Shown: positions 34,915 through 46,041 of the stretch, piece by piece | Position numbering within the stretch: the first letter of the stretch is position 1 | Layout of the letters: each line of letters starts with the position of its first letter | From: Liolophura sinensis | Lineage: Eukaryota > Mollusca > Polyplacophora > Chitonida > Chitonidae | DNA length: 64,000 bases | Assembly (NCBI RefSeq): GCF_032854445.1 | Contig: NC_088300.1 | Location: 52,240,984-52,304,983 of the forward strand | Direction of reading: 5' to 3' | Position numbers and translations under genes: made by a program | The notes under the pieces: model-generated | What the model was told of the DNA's origin: nothing | Seen by the model: the letters and a program-made list of their open reading frames with translations, nothing else | Databases searched by the model: none

Positions 34915-37900
34915 TCAGTTTTTCATTTCATTTATTTTTGCTAACAATTCATCCGCTTCTGCTCCTGTCTTCACACGAATTAACATCGGCACAGCTGTTT
35001 TGTCATCCTCCTTCTTTGGGTCTAAAGGCGGGTTAGGTATACACATCAAACTCACATTGTTTTTTCCTTGCCTTTGTGCAGGGAGAGACGAGGACAAGCG
35101 TATATTGAGAAGTACGTTCCCTGAAATGGAAAAACTTTATGCAGAAAACAGTTGGAATTACAGCCACGACAGGAAATCATATCTTTTTATATAGTATGTA
35201 TAAAGGGAAAGGGCGATGTGGTTACCAGGACAACAGCGGAAATGAACAAATGTGAGTCACAATTGTCATCTGTATATCTATGTTTCCACCAAAAATTAAA
35301 ACTCTCTGTGGAAAACAATCGGAGATACAAGAGGAAAAAGGACAAGAACATGGATGGACAAAATCGCTATAACATAATATGCTCCGCCTAATGGCGGGGG
35401 CGTATAAAAATGGTAAAACTAACCAATCGGATCGTCAAAAGGGTGCCCAAACTATTTATGTAGATCAACCCTTGAGGGGTGATGAACGGTTTGTCACTCA
35501 AAATGAACACAATTTTTGCCAAGTGGTCTTGAATGGAGCAAAGGCGAGTCCAAAATGCATATATTTATATTTTTAATCAAGTAACTGAACAGATTGATGA
35601 AGTTTTTCAACAAAATTCTCACCACTCATGCGGGAAAGACATCAGTGAGGAGAATAGCAGCTTCGTTCAGCGGTTACTAACTCTCCATCATTTGGTGTTT
35701 TAGTTGATGTACAATATGCTAATTGCCAAATACCAGGAGAATGCATAACTATACACAGAATAGGGAGGTTGAATTTCATGAATGGAACTAAATGCTGTAT
35801 AAAATAACAATAGAAAACAAGGGGAAAACAGCAGTATGATATAAGGAGGGCATTAATACGAACTATCAAGTGTCAGGCACATCAAATCTGCCAAAATGAA
35901 GTCTGTACCTTGAGGATGTACATCTATAAAATAATGTTTATCCAAGTACGTCTGCATGCTTGTAAGAAGAGTTTTTACTTATCATTTTAGGAATTTACAT
36001 TCATAAAATCTTGATATACATTCAAATGTGGTTAAAAGTGATGTGTATGGGCTTGCAGGTGGCAATAATTATATTTTGATACTGGTACGAAAAAAACATA
36101 CAGGGGACACCACACCATCACCTAACTGAAGATTCTGTGATTATTTGAGTGTATTTATGGTGCAACCTTGTTTTAAGTTGCCACATCAAACAATACAATT
36201 TATGTATTTAGTTGACTGATGTTTTACACAATACTCATGAATATTTCACTAATACAGCATGATGGCTGGGCGCATTATGTACGGAGGCAAACAGGAAGAG
36301 CCCTGGATAAACCCACAATCCTTCACATCTGCCACAGTTTGCTGGCAGATCTACCCGCATTCAACCGGATTGGAAGTCAGCTGGACTTCAACTCACGGAG
36401 TTTGCACTGTGGCAATCCAATACAAGGGCTCAAAGTATTTACATATAAATTGATACTCTTCAACGGGTGACCTAACGAAGCCCAATTTACAAAAAGTTTC
36501 AGACAGTGTGGATTTTTATCACTTGTGTGCCTAGTGGGAAGATCTAAATATCTGTTACCTAAATTTGTGTCAGCTCGAATAACAAGTTGAGATTTGCCTT
36601 CCACCTCCTTCAGGTGAAGATTGCCTACACCTTTGTCAGCCCAGGCTCCACTTTTTTGGTAAAATAGTTTACACCTGAAAAATAAGAGAGCAGAAAGCAT
36701 ATAAAACTAACTTATAGTACACTGATATTGTGCTTATGACGAGTTACTACAAATTACATACGCCGTATATGTATTTAAGCAGGGTATATATGAATACTGA
36801 TACAGAGTCCAAACCTTGGTGCCACTACAAGCCTCAGCTTCCAGTATGATGTTGAAGCTTAGTGCAAGCCACATTACAAACTGTTGAGTGCTACAGGTAT
36901 GTGTACATGAAAACATACATACAGATGTGCTTCCCATGCATGTTTTCAAACATCATACAAGGTTTGTAACTGGACAGATTACCTTTTTGTGTAAACTGCA
37001 CCCTCTTCCTCCACGACCTTCACTTCTAGTTTTGGGGGAACATACTCTTCTTCTTCAACTGCTGTAAGAAGCAAATCAGTAGATTAAGATCATGAATAAA
37101 GCTAGGCCTGTAAAATACCCAATACAGCCAGGGCCACTTGCATGAAGTCCTCTTAAAGTTAAGAGCACATAACTACCATGCTAAGGTAATTCGTACAGTG
37201 CTGGTTGCCATGGTAGTTATGTGCTCCTAATATGTTTAGACGGCTTCAAGAAAGTGAGCCCAGGTCTATAAATCTATCTTTGTAACAAAGGAGACATGAA
37301 GACACGATAATTCTGGCACCAAAATGTAACATTGTGCTTTAAAATTATTTTTCAAACGGAGACAATGGTCATGTTTACAGATGGATGATTTTGGTGAAGT
37401 GCATGAAAAGTTCCGTCCATAAATAAGCTTGCTGCCTACATTGAAACTTAATCTTACAACGTCACTTTAATGCTATTTTGGTGATAAATAAAAGCCTCTG
37501 TTTTTTTTCTAACAATGGAATAAATATGCCAATGCAAACAGCAGCTTATTCCTGCATGTGTAGCCTTTGAAACACAACATCCTAAAAAGCAGGAGAAATA
37601 CACCAAGAAAAAAAAACATGTTTCTTAGTTTCTAACAAACTTAAGACAGATTTCATTAGTTCAATAATTTTCTTACCCTGAGATGTCTCTGTGTTGTCCG
37701 TCTTTCCTGCATTTGTGGTACCAAATGAGAATGCGGGCTTGAACCCAGAGGACGTTCCAGGACCAAACTTGAATGCAGAGAATGGCGAGGCCTTGGCTGG
37801 GGAGGTGGAGGTCAATGTGGGAGCAGCACTACTGGTGAAGGTGAAACCACTAGTTTTTTCTGAGAACGAAACAGTTCAGTTTTAACAAACTAAATCTACT

Positions 37901-40900
37901 TGAAATTATATTTGGTAGCAAGACTACCAAAGAGCTTGCCTCTGGGAGGCACATGAATGCACAACTTCAGGTCAATACATGAAGTAATGGAATTGTGAAT
38001 TTGGTAATTTACCGTCATTCATGTGCACACAGAGCCCTAACAGTTTGTTTTACATTGATTCAGTAATATGATAATTTACGGTATTTAATATGCACACACA
38101 ATATCAACGATGGATACTACCCCTTGTGTTATTGTGCTCATACACATTACACCGAGTCAGGAATTAAGTAATTTATGGTGTTTAATATGTATGCACCGAA
38201 TCCTGGATGGAATACCTGCTCATGTTATTGTGCTCTACATGTGAGCAAGCCCTGATCTCAATATGGTTAGAACTTCTTAGAATACCACCCCCCTAACATT
38301 TTGTTTAATATTGCTTTCCCTGTTATTAGACTCCCAACGCTCAAGGTAAGTCATAAGCTATGCCTGTACTTTGTACAGGTGAGCTAAAAATAGTATTCAC
38401 TAGTATGAAAAACATTTTCCCTCTCTACTGAGAATAAAGCCAACTGAGGGCACATTAATAAACTTTAATGTGTCTCACCCATATGCACCTACACACAAGA
38501 AGTGAGAAACTTATTTATTTGACGTTTCCTTTTTTTAAATTTTTTCCCCTTAACAATATGTGTACATTTTATCCTTTTTTTTTTGACCATAAAAAGAATG
38601 AAGTCACATTTCCCACCTGTCTGAGATCTTATAACAATGCAAAAAATATGATTCCTTTGCTTAAAATTTGAAACTGCATCATTAAAATGCATTCCATTAA
38701 GATGTGTCACTGATAGGCTCCATCTGATTTAGAAATCCCAATCATACTCTTAACGTCAAGATAGCCTTGTTATAGCTTATTTCCTATTGAGCAGCCTTCA
38801 CGGTTTGTTGTCATTTAAAATGAATATTTTGAAGAATTTACCACACTACATGGTGGCAAGTGTATAATTTCCATTTATATGGTGCCACGATTCTCCATTT
38901 TACAGCATGTGTTTGGAGTGCACCAAATGCAAGTTTTCAACATTAGGGACAGATTTGAATTTACTTGCAAGATGAAAGTTTCCAACCATTTCAAGTGCTG
39001 GTAAGATAATTATAGCTCACATTGCAGAATTATCAGATCTTGACAATCATCAGTCCTTCACAGTGTTAATATACAAAGATAAGTCTTGTACAAACTAAAG
39101 TGTCCCATAGTTAAATGGGCACCACTTTTAAATTCAGAAATTCAACAACCAATAAATTCATATATTGATTTCACTGTTACTTTATGCCATACTCAACAAT
39201 TCTTCACTTAAGCGATGACAGTCAGTTTTGATGTTGAACGAAATGGGGAGTTTCACTGACCTCAGGCAAATTACTGACAAACTATGCAACATGCAGATAT
39301 CTACATTATATTTGTAGAAGACAAGTGGTCTTCATCAAAAATGTTATACACCACTTATAAGCCTCTTATTGTCACAACAAACAGGGCGGGGCAAGGGAAT
39401 CTACAAATTCCCTACCAAAGGCCAGGTTTGAACCCCCCCCCCCCCCAACCACCACCCTTGTGCGTCTTCAAATTACACATACTGTAAAGTACTTATTATT
39501 CGCTGGAATTTATTTTTGCGGATTGTCTCCAAAAATATATTCGCAGGAATTAATTTTCGCGGATTTAAGAGAATACTGAAAAACAAATCTTAAAATCTTC
39601 CAACATATAATATGGCCCAAATTATTCAAGCATATCAAACAGGCATCATCATCGGTGGCTTTAATCCTCCTTTGTTTCCTGTGGTGTCGCTAATCCTCGT
39701 TATCTAGATCAGAGATTAACACTATGGGGGATGGATTATCACAACGTAAGAAGATTACTTTCACACCTACCATGAGGAGTACTCAAACAGGTGTAACTTC
39801 TTTTCGAATCATTGATGAGTACTTTTAAACACCTGGCAAAGTGACCCGTCACCTTTTGAGCAGTTCAACGCAAAATATATGAATTCACCCTTATCGGCGC
39901 CAGTCACTCATCCTTTATCAAGCAACCTAGTAAGTTTTGCGTCATTTTCAGTTTTAACCGTCCACTGTAGCAGGTCAAAAACCGCAAACAATGCCGTAGC
40001 TGTCAAACAGCTATTGTGTTATTGTACACACATCACAGTTTGTTAGAAGCTCAATCATTGGACCACAGAAGAGACATAGCCAATAGGACACTGTGTATCA
40101 CATCGAGATTCATCAGAAGCCAGCACATGCTGGTATCTACTTTTCTTTCACTTCACAGGCCTAGTGAAGATTGATCAAACTAAAGACGAATGAACTACCA
40201 CTTTCTTTTATACCCACCAAGCCTTAGCCCCAGTTTGTATATATTTAAACCATAATTTCCCTTCCCTGCTGATAAAAAATTTAGCTGACCTGTCTGGCTT
40301 TCTTAGTGCAACTTCCGTCAACCCGGCAAAGATTTCACTTCATTATTACTACAACCTGTGGTATATGATTCAATATTGGGCATTTTTTTCGCGAAAATTA
40401 GTTCCACACAAAAAATAAGTACTTCACAGTAATACAATATAATACATTCAGATCTAAAGCTTTCTCACTTACACTTACCAGGGGAATCAGAATTCTTGGA
40501 TTTTGAGCTTTCGTCCTTTTCCTCTTCAGCTTTATCTGTACCTTTTTCAGTAATTTTCACCTTAGGATATTTTTTTTCTATTTCTGACAGATGTTGTTCA
40601 TAATCACTAAAAATAGGAGTCAATAAACAGTAAGGGTTCTTTTCTACATGCTGCTTAATCCATGCTAAAACTCCTTCATTCAAGGCCTTCAACTGTTTGA
40701 GGTAGCCAGAGTTGTCTCCCTTCTTCTTTACACCATTCAGCCCAGAACTTGGTGTTTGATCAGATGACAATGTGTTATTTTTCGAGGTTTCAAACAGTTT
40801 AACAGTAGCAGACACTTGTCCAGTTGATGCTGCAGAAGACCCGTTTGTTGCTGGTTTACCGAAAAAGGATCCAGTGTTTCCACCTAGAGATCCAAATCCT

Positions 40901-43263
40901 CCAAAGCCAGAAAATGCTCCTGAGTTGGTCTGTGTAGAAAAATCATAATCACCAGCATTATAATGAAGTTTTCACAGGTATACTTCACGGCAATCATCTA
41001 TGAATAAGATGTTGGCTTTAACACAATTTGTGACTGAAATATATCCCCATCAGCATTGAAGAGCTCATGCTCCAACTACAGTATGCCCAACACATAACTT
41101 CCCTCATAGGTCGCAGATTCATGACACTGACCCTTATCCAGCACGGTGAATCGTGCTCCAACTGCAGCCGATTCGCAATTTGTCTTTTCATGCGGACAAA
41201 TACGTCACAGCGAAGTCGTACTTCGTCCAGGTATTGATCAATGTAATGAAATCCTTTGCGAACTCGTCGTTCGAGCTGCTTCGTTGCAGATTTGCAGATT
41301 TCAAGTAAAGCCGCTATTTTCCCACATTCACGTGTGTGAGTGCATCAAAAACATGAACTGAATATTTTTTGTATGATGTCACTGAGAGTCCGCCGTTTCA
41401 TATTCTCTCTTCATGAAAAAGAACATGAAACATGTACAGTGGGACAATAAGAGTGTAAAATAATGCATAATAAGTAAGACAGTCATACAAGAACCATACA
41501 TTCATTGCCAAACAAAAAAGGACCTGTCAAACTTCTCCGTGATTTTCGTCACTTATAAATGCAAAATGGTAGTTGAGTCACAATGACTCACTTTTTACTT
41601 GTCACCATACTACTATCTAGCCTAAATATTTAATGTGAACTCTTTTCTTGGGACAAGTAGTCAACTTTGCATCCACAAAGAAGAGGAAAAGGCTGCAAAA
41701 TGTTGCCCAGCCATCGTGCATGTGACTAAATTTGAAGGCTATGACGCCTTAAGGCTTGAAGTATGATATAAAAGACTATAAACCTATTCAAAATAAATAC
41801 CGAGAGGTTACAGGGAAATTTGTTCATCCCGATAAGCAGAGAGCCAATGAGAGGCCAACAACGGAAAGTGGCAGAACAAATATACCTCTTTCACATAACT
41901 TTGCTTCCCTCTGCCGTTTCTGTAGCTGTTTCTAGTTTTTTTGAATGTGTTTAAATTTGGTTTTGCATGTAACGAAAGATTTGATTGGCTGAAACAGGTT
42001 AGACTGTCAATTGGCTTTGTTTCCACAAAGTGCATGGAGCAGATTCGACTTGACATGTGCTCGCTCGCTGATGTGAAGTTTTCAAACAGTTTTCGCAGAT
42101 CCACAACACATTACAATGTTTTAGAAAATATATTCACCTCTGCCTGGCCCCCCTCCTACCTCTTGGCTATGAAAAATTCATTGCCAGTCGTTGAAAAACA
42201 CCTCATGAGAGATGTCGTAAAAGCCATCGACTCGGTGTGTTACTCATTCGTGCATCCAAAACATTTTCCATAGTGAAGTTCAGATCGTCGATCTCGACTT
42301 GTCTGCGGATTGGTTGCTTAAATCCGCGGCTAGGCCGCCTTCACTGCCGCTGAAGTATGATTTTCAAGGAGGTTAGGTGTTAAGTGTTGGGCGCACTGTA
42401 CACTGTATAAAATCACGAATATGATTAACAGAAACCTTGAAAATTCAATGTCAACACATTTGGATAACTTTCTTTTAACTAAAAATTACTCTCAGCTAAA
42501 TCATGTTCTTTCGGTTTTGACAATTCCTCCATGCCCACCATGAAGGAGAGCTCTGTGGGTGTAAAATTACTTTCAGCAAAGTCATGTTCTTTCAGTTTTG
42601 ACAGTCTCTCCATGCCCACTTATGAAAGAGAGCTTTGATGGGTTGTAAAAATTACTGTCATGTTCTGTCAGTTTTGACATTCCCTCCAAACCCATTATGA
42701 AAGAGAGCTTGAAGGATGCATTGGCTATGACTTACAGTGGACTCCGTTCCTCCAGCCCTACGAACAGCCTTTTTAATTTTTCTTTGTTTCATGACATCTT
42801 GAGAAGCTTGTTGGAATACACCTGCCTAATAAACCAAACAAATCACTACAAACAAAATGGAACCAAGATAAATTAACATCAAAATAGTTGTAAAAAATAA
42901 GGGTAGTAGAATAGATGCTGATAAGCTTGACCACTGACACAAAATATGCATAAAACCCCAAAAATGATAATTTTTTTGCACCAATTATTGTGCTTTATTT
43001 CCATAATTTTCCTGGTTTATTCTCTGCATAACCATGGTATTTGTTTTATTCTTGTATCATTTAATTAAGACATTTATATTACTATTTAGGCTAGCATTAA
43101 TCTTATTTTATTTCAGGGAAGGAGGAAGTGAAGTGAACACAAGAATTTATTTGTCAACAACTAAACTGAGAGAGTAGTCTCCCCTTTCCTACTACCTCTT
43201 CTGGTTCCTCTTCCTCATCCCAGTTCTGTCTGTAAGTTGGCGATCAGCACGGTGCTTTGGCAT
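34915..43263 (-). CDS. NUP50: NUP50 nucleoporin, seven coding exons (one-base gap in exon 1)
   Basis: Nuclear-basket nucleoporin that binds importin-alpha and Ran and promotes cargo release and importin recycling. Coding exons, 5' to 3': 43193/43196-43263, 42736-42825, 40479-40929, 37677-37859, 36983-37061, 36559-36674, 34915-35120; GT-AG borders, matching phases from exon 2 on, about 398 residues if exon 1 is read through its gap. Exon 1-2 hold the importin-alpha-binding N-terminus (MPKHRADRQLTDR, then QDVMKQRKIKKAVRR, a basic signal). Exon 3 has FG repeats (FSGFGGFGSLGG) and the conserved YLKQLKALNEGVLAWIKQHV block. Exon 4 is Ser/Thr-rich with FKFG and FSFG. Exons 6-7 encode the Ran-binding domain (CKLFYQKSG, IRADTNLG, GKNNVSLMCIPNPP, MLIRVKTGAEADEL). 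Human NUP50 is about 470 residues, so this one has a shorter FG region. Confidence 0.88.
36200..36420 (-). repeat. SINE family A, diverged copy
   Basis: TTGACTGATGTTTTACACA, ATACTCATGAATATTTCAC, GTTTGCTGGCAGATCTACCC and CAGCTGGACTTCAACTCAC match tail, body and B-box parts of the SINE in order. In the last NUP50 intron. Confidence 0.7.
37128..37263. repeat. Fold-back (hairpin) element
   Basis: Arms GAGCACATAACTACCATG (37163-37180) and CATGGTAGTTATGTGCTC (37209-37226) are perfect 18-bp inverted repeats around a 28-bp loop. Imperfect pairing extends outward to GGGCCACTTGCATGAAG and CTTCAAGAAAGTGAGCCC. In a NUP50 intron; resembles a MITE. Confidence 0.75.
37912..38320 (+). repeat. Dispersed repeat family F, copy 2
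   Basis: Unbroken copy of the family split at 19745-19885 and 20885-21110. It has an internal subrepeat: (T/C)AGGAATTAAGTAATTTA-type and TTAATATG(C/T)A(C/T)(A/G)CAC-type blocks occur more than once. Confidence 0.6.
39150..39440 (-). repeat. SINE-like family B copy with C homopolymer
   Basis: ATGCCATACTCAACAATTCTTCAC matches 9870-10065 (ATACTCAACAATTTTTCAC). The right end carries AGGTTTGAACC and a 14-base C run at 39433-39446. Confidence 0.5.
39482..40433. mobile_element. Non-autonomous TIR transposon, family G, complete copy
   Basis: Starts TACTGTAAAGTACTTATT and ends AATAAGTACTTCACAGTA. These are 18-bp terminal inverted repeats with one mismatch, within TA at both ends. About 950 bp, no long open frame. 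A collinear truncated copy is at 49590-50335. It sits in the intron between NUP50 exons 3 and 4. TIR plus TA suggests a Tc1/mariner-driven element, but no transposase is present to prove it. Confidence 0.75.
42481..42711. repeat. Three-unit tandem repeat, about 80 bp period
   Basis: Units at about 42481, 42562 and 42646, each with AAAATTACT, TCATGTTCT(T/G)TC, GTTTTGACA and ATGAA(A/G)GAGAGCT in order. In NUP50 intron 2, close to exon 2. No open frame is conserved across the units. Confidence 0.8.
43193..43263 (-). CDS. NUP50: NUP50 coding exon 1 with apparent 1-bp deletion
   Basis: ATG at 43261-43263 starts MPKHRADRQLTDR, matching the family's N-terminus. The frame then needs one more base near 43223-43227 to continue into the conserved Asn-Trp-Asp and acidic stretch; as written it shifts and stops at the donor. 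The donor is GTAGTA (exon end 43196) or GTAGGA (43193). Either way the exon is one base short of joining exon 2 (phase 0, starting AGVFQQ). Confidence 0.75.
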
Positions 43264-44363
43264 GATGACAGTTTATCACCCAGTGGCGTCTTGAGAAAGA
43301 GGAAAAGAAAAAGAACAATCAGTAAAATCATATCTTGCAAATATTGCTGTGACTGATCAAGCCTGGATTAAAATATGAATAAATCATGTAATGAATTTTT
43401 AACTTGCCTTAAAATTTTACAGTCCTCTTCATGCATTTTGTTTATGTCAGTCAAGTACATGTATTAATCAGCATTCCCAGCATCACAATTCCATTTCAAA
43501 TGAAGATAATTTGACACTGCCTAAAGCTTTGCTCAACCTGGTATTTGAAGGTACTAATTATGTGTGACCAAGCACACAAGAACAGTCAGTAGAAAGAACG
43601 TCAAACCTCTCATATTTCTGCTTTACCAACACACTAACTGGGACATCAAACTTTCATATCTGAGGACACTCATATTTTGGGCAGTTCACTTGCCAGGGAG
43701 AGTGTGTAGCAGGTGTATGACCAAGTGAAAGATAACATGGTAAGGTGTGATATAAACATAAGTGATATAAACAGCTACTGATGATATTCAGGTAATGACA
43801 GTATGCTTAGACAACAGAACTGTCTGTACAGAATAGGTAACATGTGAAGGTCAACAAAGAAATGAAACCTGGCCGAGCCAAGTCCAACTTGAGAAAATTT
43901 CCTGTCTAGACACCATGTCACATATTTTCCCTTGTTTTCTGTCATGTTAGTGTGATGTAAGTCCTTATCAGTTTAGGAATGTAAGTCAATTGAACAGTTC
44001 TGGAGTCTTGCAAAGTTCATGCATGTGTAGGCGAGACAAAATTTTACAGGAGTTGCATAGGGCACTAATGACTCCTGATCACTCTTCAGTTAATTTGTCT
44101 TCAAGAATTTCTCGAATTTCCGCAAAACTGAAGTAAAATGAGCCTCAGATTTCTAGGTCTTCAGACCATTTAAAGATGTATAATGAATCTAAATATCACT
44201 ACCAAATGATTTGTTTTAAATGCATAAGTTTCCTAGACGCCTCATCTTACTTTGTCTAATATTTGTGAGCTCATAGGACTTAAGTGCTGATTCATCTTAT
44301 ACACTGGCAGGTCATGACTAAGAGAGGGCCAGCCAAATATAAAAAAAAGTGAAGTGATCGTCA

Positions 44364-44466
44364 TCCAGCTTAAAAAGCTGGACTTGAACTTGCAAAGATT
44401 GCAATAGGGAGAGGCTCCTGGGTCACTGCGCTGTGCTAGCATGCTAACCTCTTTGGCCATGGAGGC
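44364..44466 (-). repeat. SINE family A, 5' part
   Basis: Minus-strand head with GGCCAAAGAGGTTAGCATGC and TGCAAGTTCAAGTCCAGCTT. The head is less well conserved than at 12139-12383. Confidence 0.7.
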
Positions 44467-44469
44467 CAA

Positions 44470-44533
44470 GAAATAATGAAGATCATTGTACTTGGTGAAT
44501 AGAAATAATGAAGATCATTGTACTTGGTGAATA
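44470..44533. repeat. Perfect 32-bp tandem duplication
   Basis: The 32-bp unit beginning GAAATAATGAAGATCATTG occurs twice back to back without a mismatch. A diverged third relative (AATTAAGATCATTATACTCC) starts near 44616. Confidence 0.85.
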
Positions 44534-46041
44534 TGAGCGTTTAAGTATACACTGCATTGTGCTCACCTGTCCAGGAGGCCGGCATGCTAACTACCTCAGG
44601 ACTGGAGACCAAAAAATAATTAAGATCATTATACTCCGTGAATGTGATCGTTTAACTGTATTCTGTGTTGTCCTCAACTGTCCCAATGCAAAAGAGCTGC
44701 CTTTCCTTGCAACAACTATCTTAACTTAGGTAGGCCCTATGTTGTTTAGAATTTCTACCCAGATGAATGCTTGGCGAGATCAACATGGCAGTTTCGTTAT
44801 GTGCCTATCAGCGATGGCCATGTAGTTTTCGGCGCTGTTGAATTAGTAGCGATGGCAAGGGAGGACATCTGGCCGAGATGAGCATTTCGGTCAACTACCA
44901 GTACCGACTGACACTTTTTATCTGCCCCAACATCGATGTGTGACGGACAGCACATAAAGCATGTACGGTTATATGACAGGTGGCATTGTTGGTATCAGGG
45001 CCGTTACCCTTCAGGATGAAGAGACAGCCTGTCAGAGCTAGCTAAATGCCTACAAACAAAAAACACAGTGATACGTGGCTGTGTTTGTGAAACAAAATCT
45101 GTTTGTTACTACAAAAATTATCTCCATCATAAATCCGAATTGGTCTAGTCAATAAAAAAAAATAATGCTGAATTTATACCGGGTTATTTTGTTAAACTAA
45201 TGTAGATCCAACCATCCTTCATCCCATGCTGTCTCATCTATTCAATGGATTTACTTAATGACAAGTGTGGTGTTGCTGCGTGTACATGACGGGAGTGTAA
45301 ATTAGAAGAGAAAAGTTAAGGCAGTGGGAACTGTTCGTAAGTAACTAGGTTAAAATTCGGAAACTATTACACAGCAGAGAAACCTTCAAAATCTTACAAA
45401 GTTATGACGACTTTCTTCAGTGACAAAGTTTCAACAGGCGGCAGCCATTATCGACCGCTTCACGACGGTGGTTTGTAAACTTTGTATTCATGCGCAATTA
45501 AAGGTTTCAAGTTTTTTTTATCAGTAAATCCTGACAATACGCCATTATAGCTTCAAACAATTGTTAATCCGTTTCAGTCGGTAACATATACAGGACGGGA
45601 TTAACTTTGCATTTTCTGACAAGAAAGTGCTGAAAGACAGTCCATTAACTAGTTCGGGCTGTCGAAGAACTCTTACTCTCATCCGGGTTCTTTCGAGGAA
45701 GATACAAACCGATTTACAACGAAGGGGTCCAAATCCGCCACAAACATAGTCCCTCTACCTTGTTGAAATAAGGCAGGTTGCCTGATGCAAACTCGTACAA
45801 GTGTTTTACTGAATTTACCTGTATTCTGATTTAACACTGCAAGCGTATTGGTGCTCAGTTTTTGCCATGTGTCGTGAGATATCCCACTTCCAGTGATGCG
45901 GAGGGAAGTGATGCGGTCTCCCGGTGTTTTTGTACTTCTCGAGGAGGAACTGTGATATTATTTTCCATCGAGTTATTCAGATTCGGCGAAAAATAGATTA
46001 TAGTGACCTGGAACAACCAGGAAAGTTTGAGGACATCCCAG

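Larger units (their letters stand above)
43264..46041. promoter_or_regulatory. NUP50 / PHF21A head-to-head interval
   Basis: The two genes diverge from this interval. It contains a SINE copy (44364-44466), a perfect 32-bp tandem duplication (44470-44533) and a CG-richer segment at about 45280-46000 where the first non-coding exons and promoters probably lie. I could not place transcription starts or the initiator ATG of PHF21A. Confidence 0.4.

Noticed and set aside
41809-42273. Overlapping open frames on both strands (98 and 110 codons) in a NUP50 intron
   Set aside because: Neither continues the NUP50 frame or shows a domain. Exons 2 and 3 join directly in phase with family-like sequence across the junction. 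The region may be an unidentified repeat.
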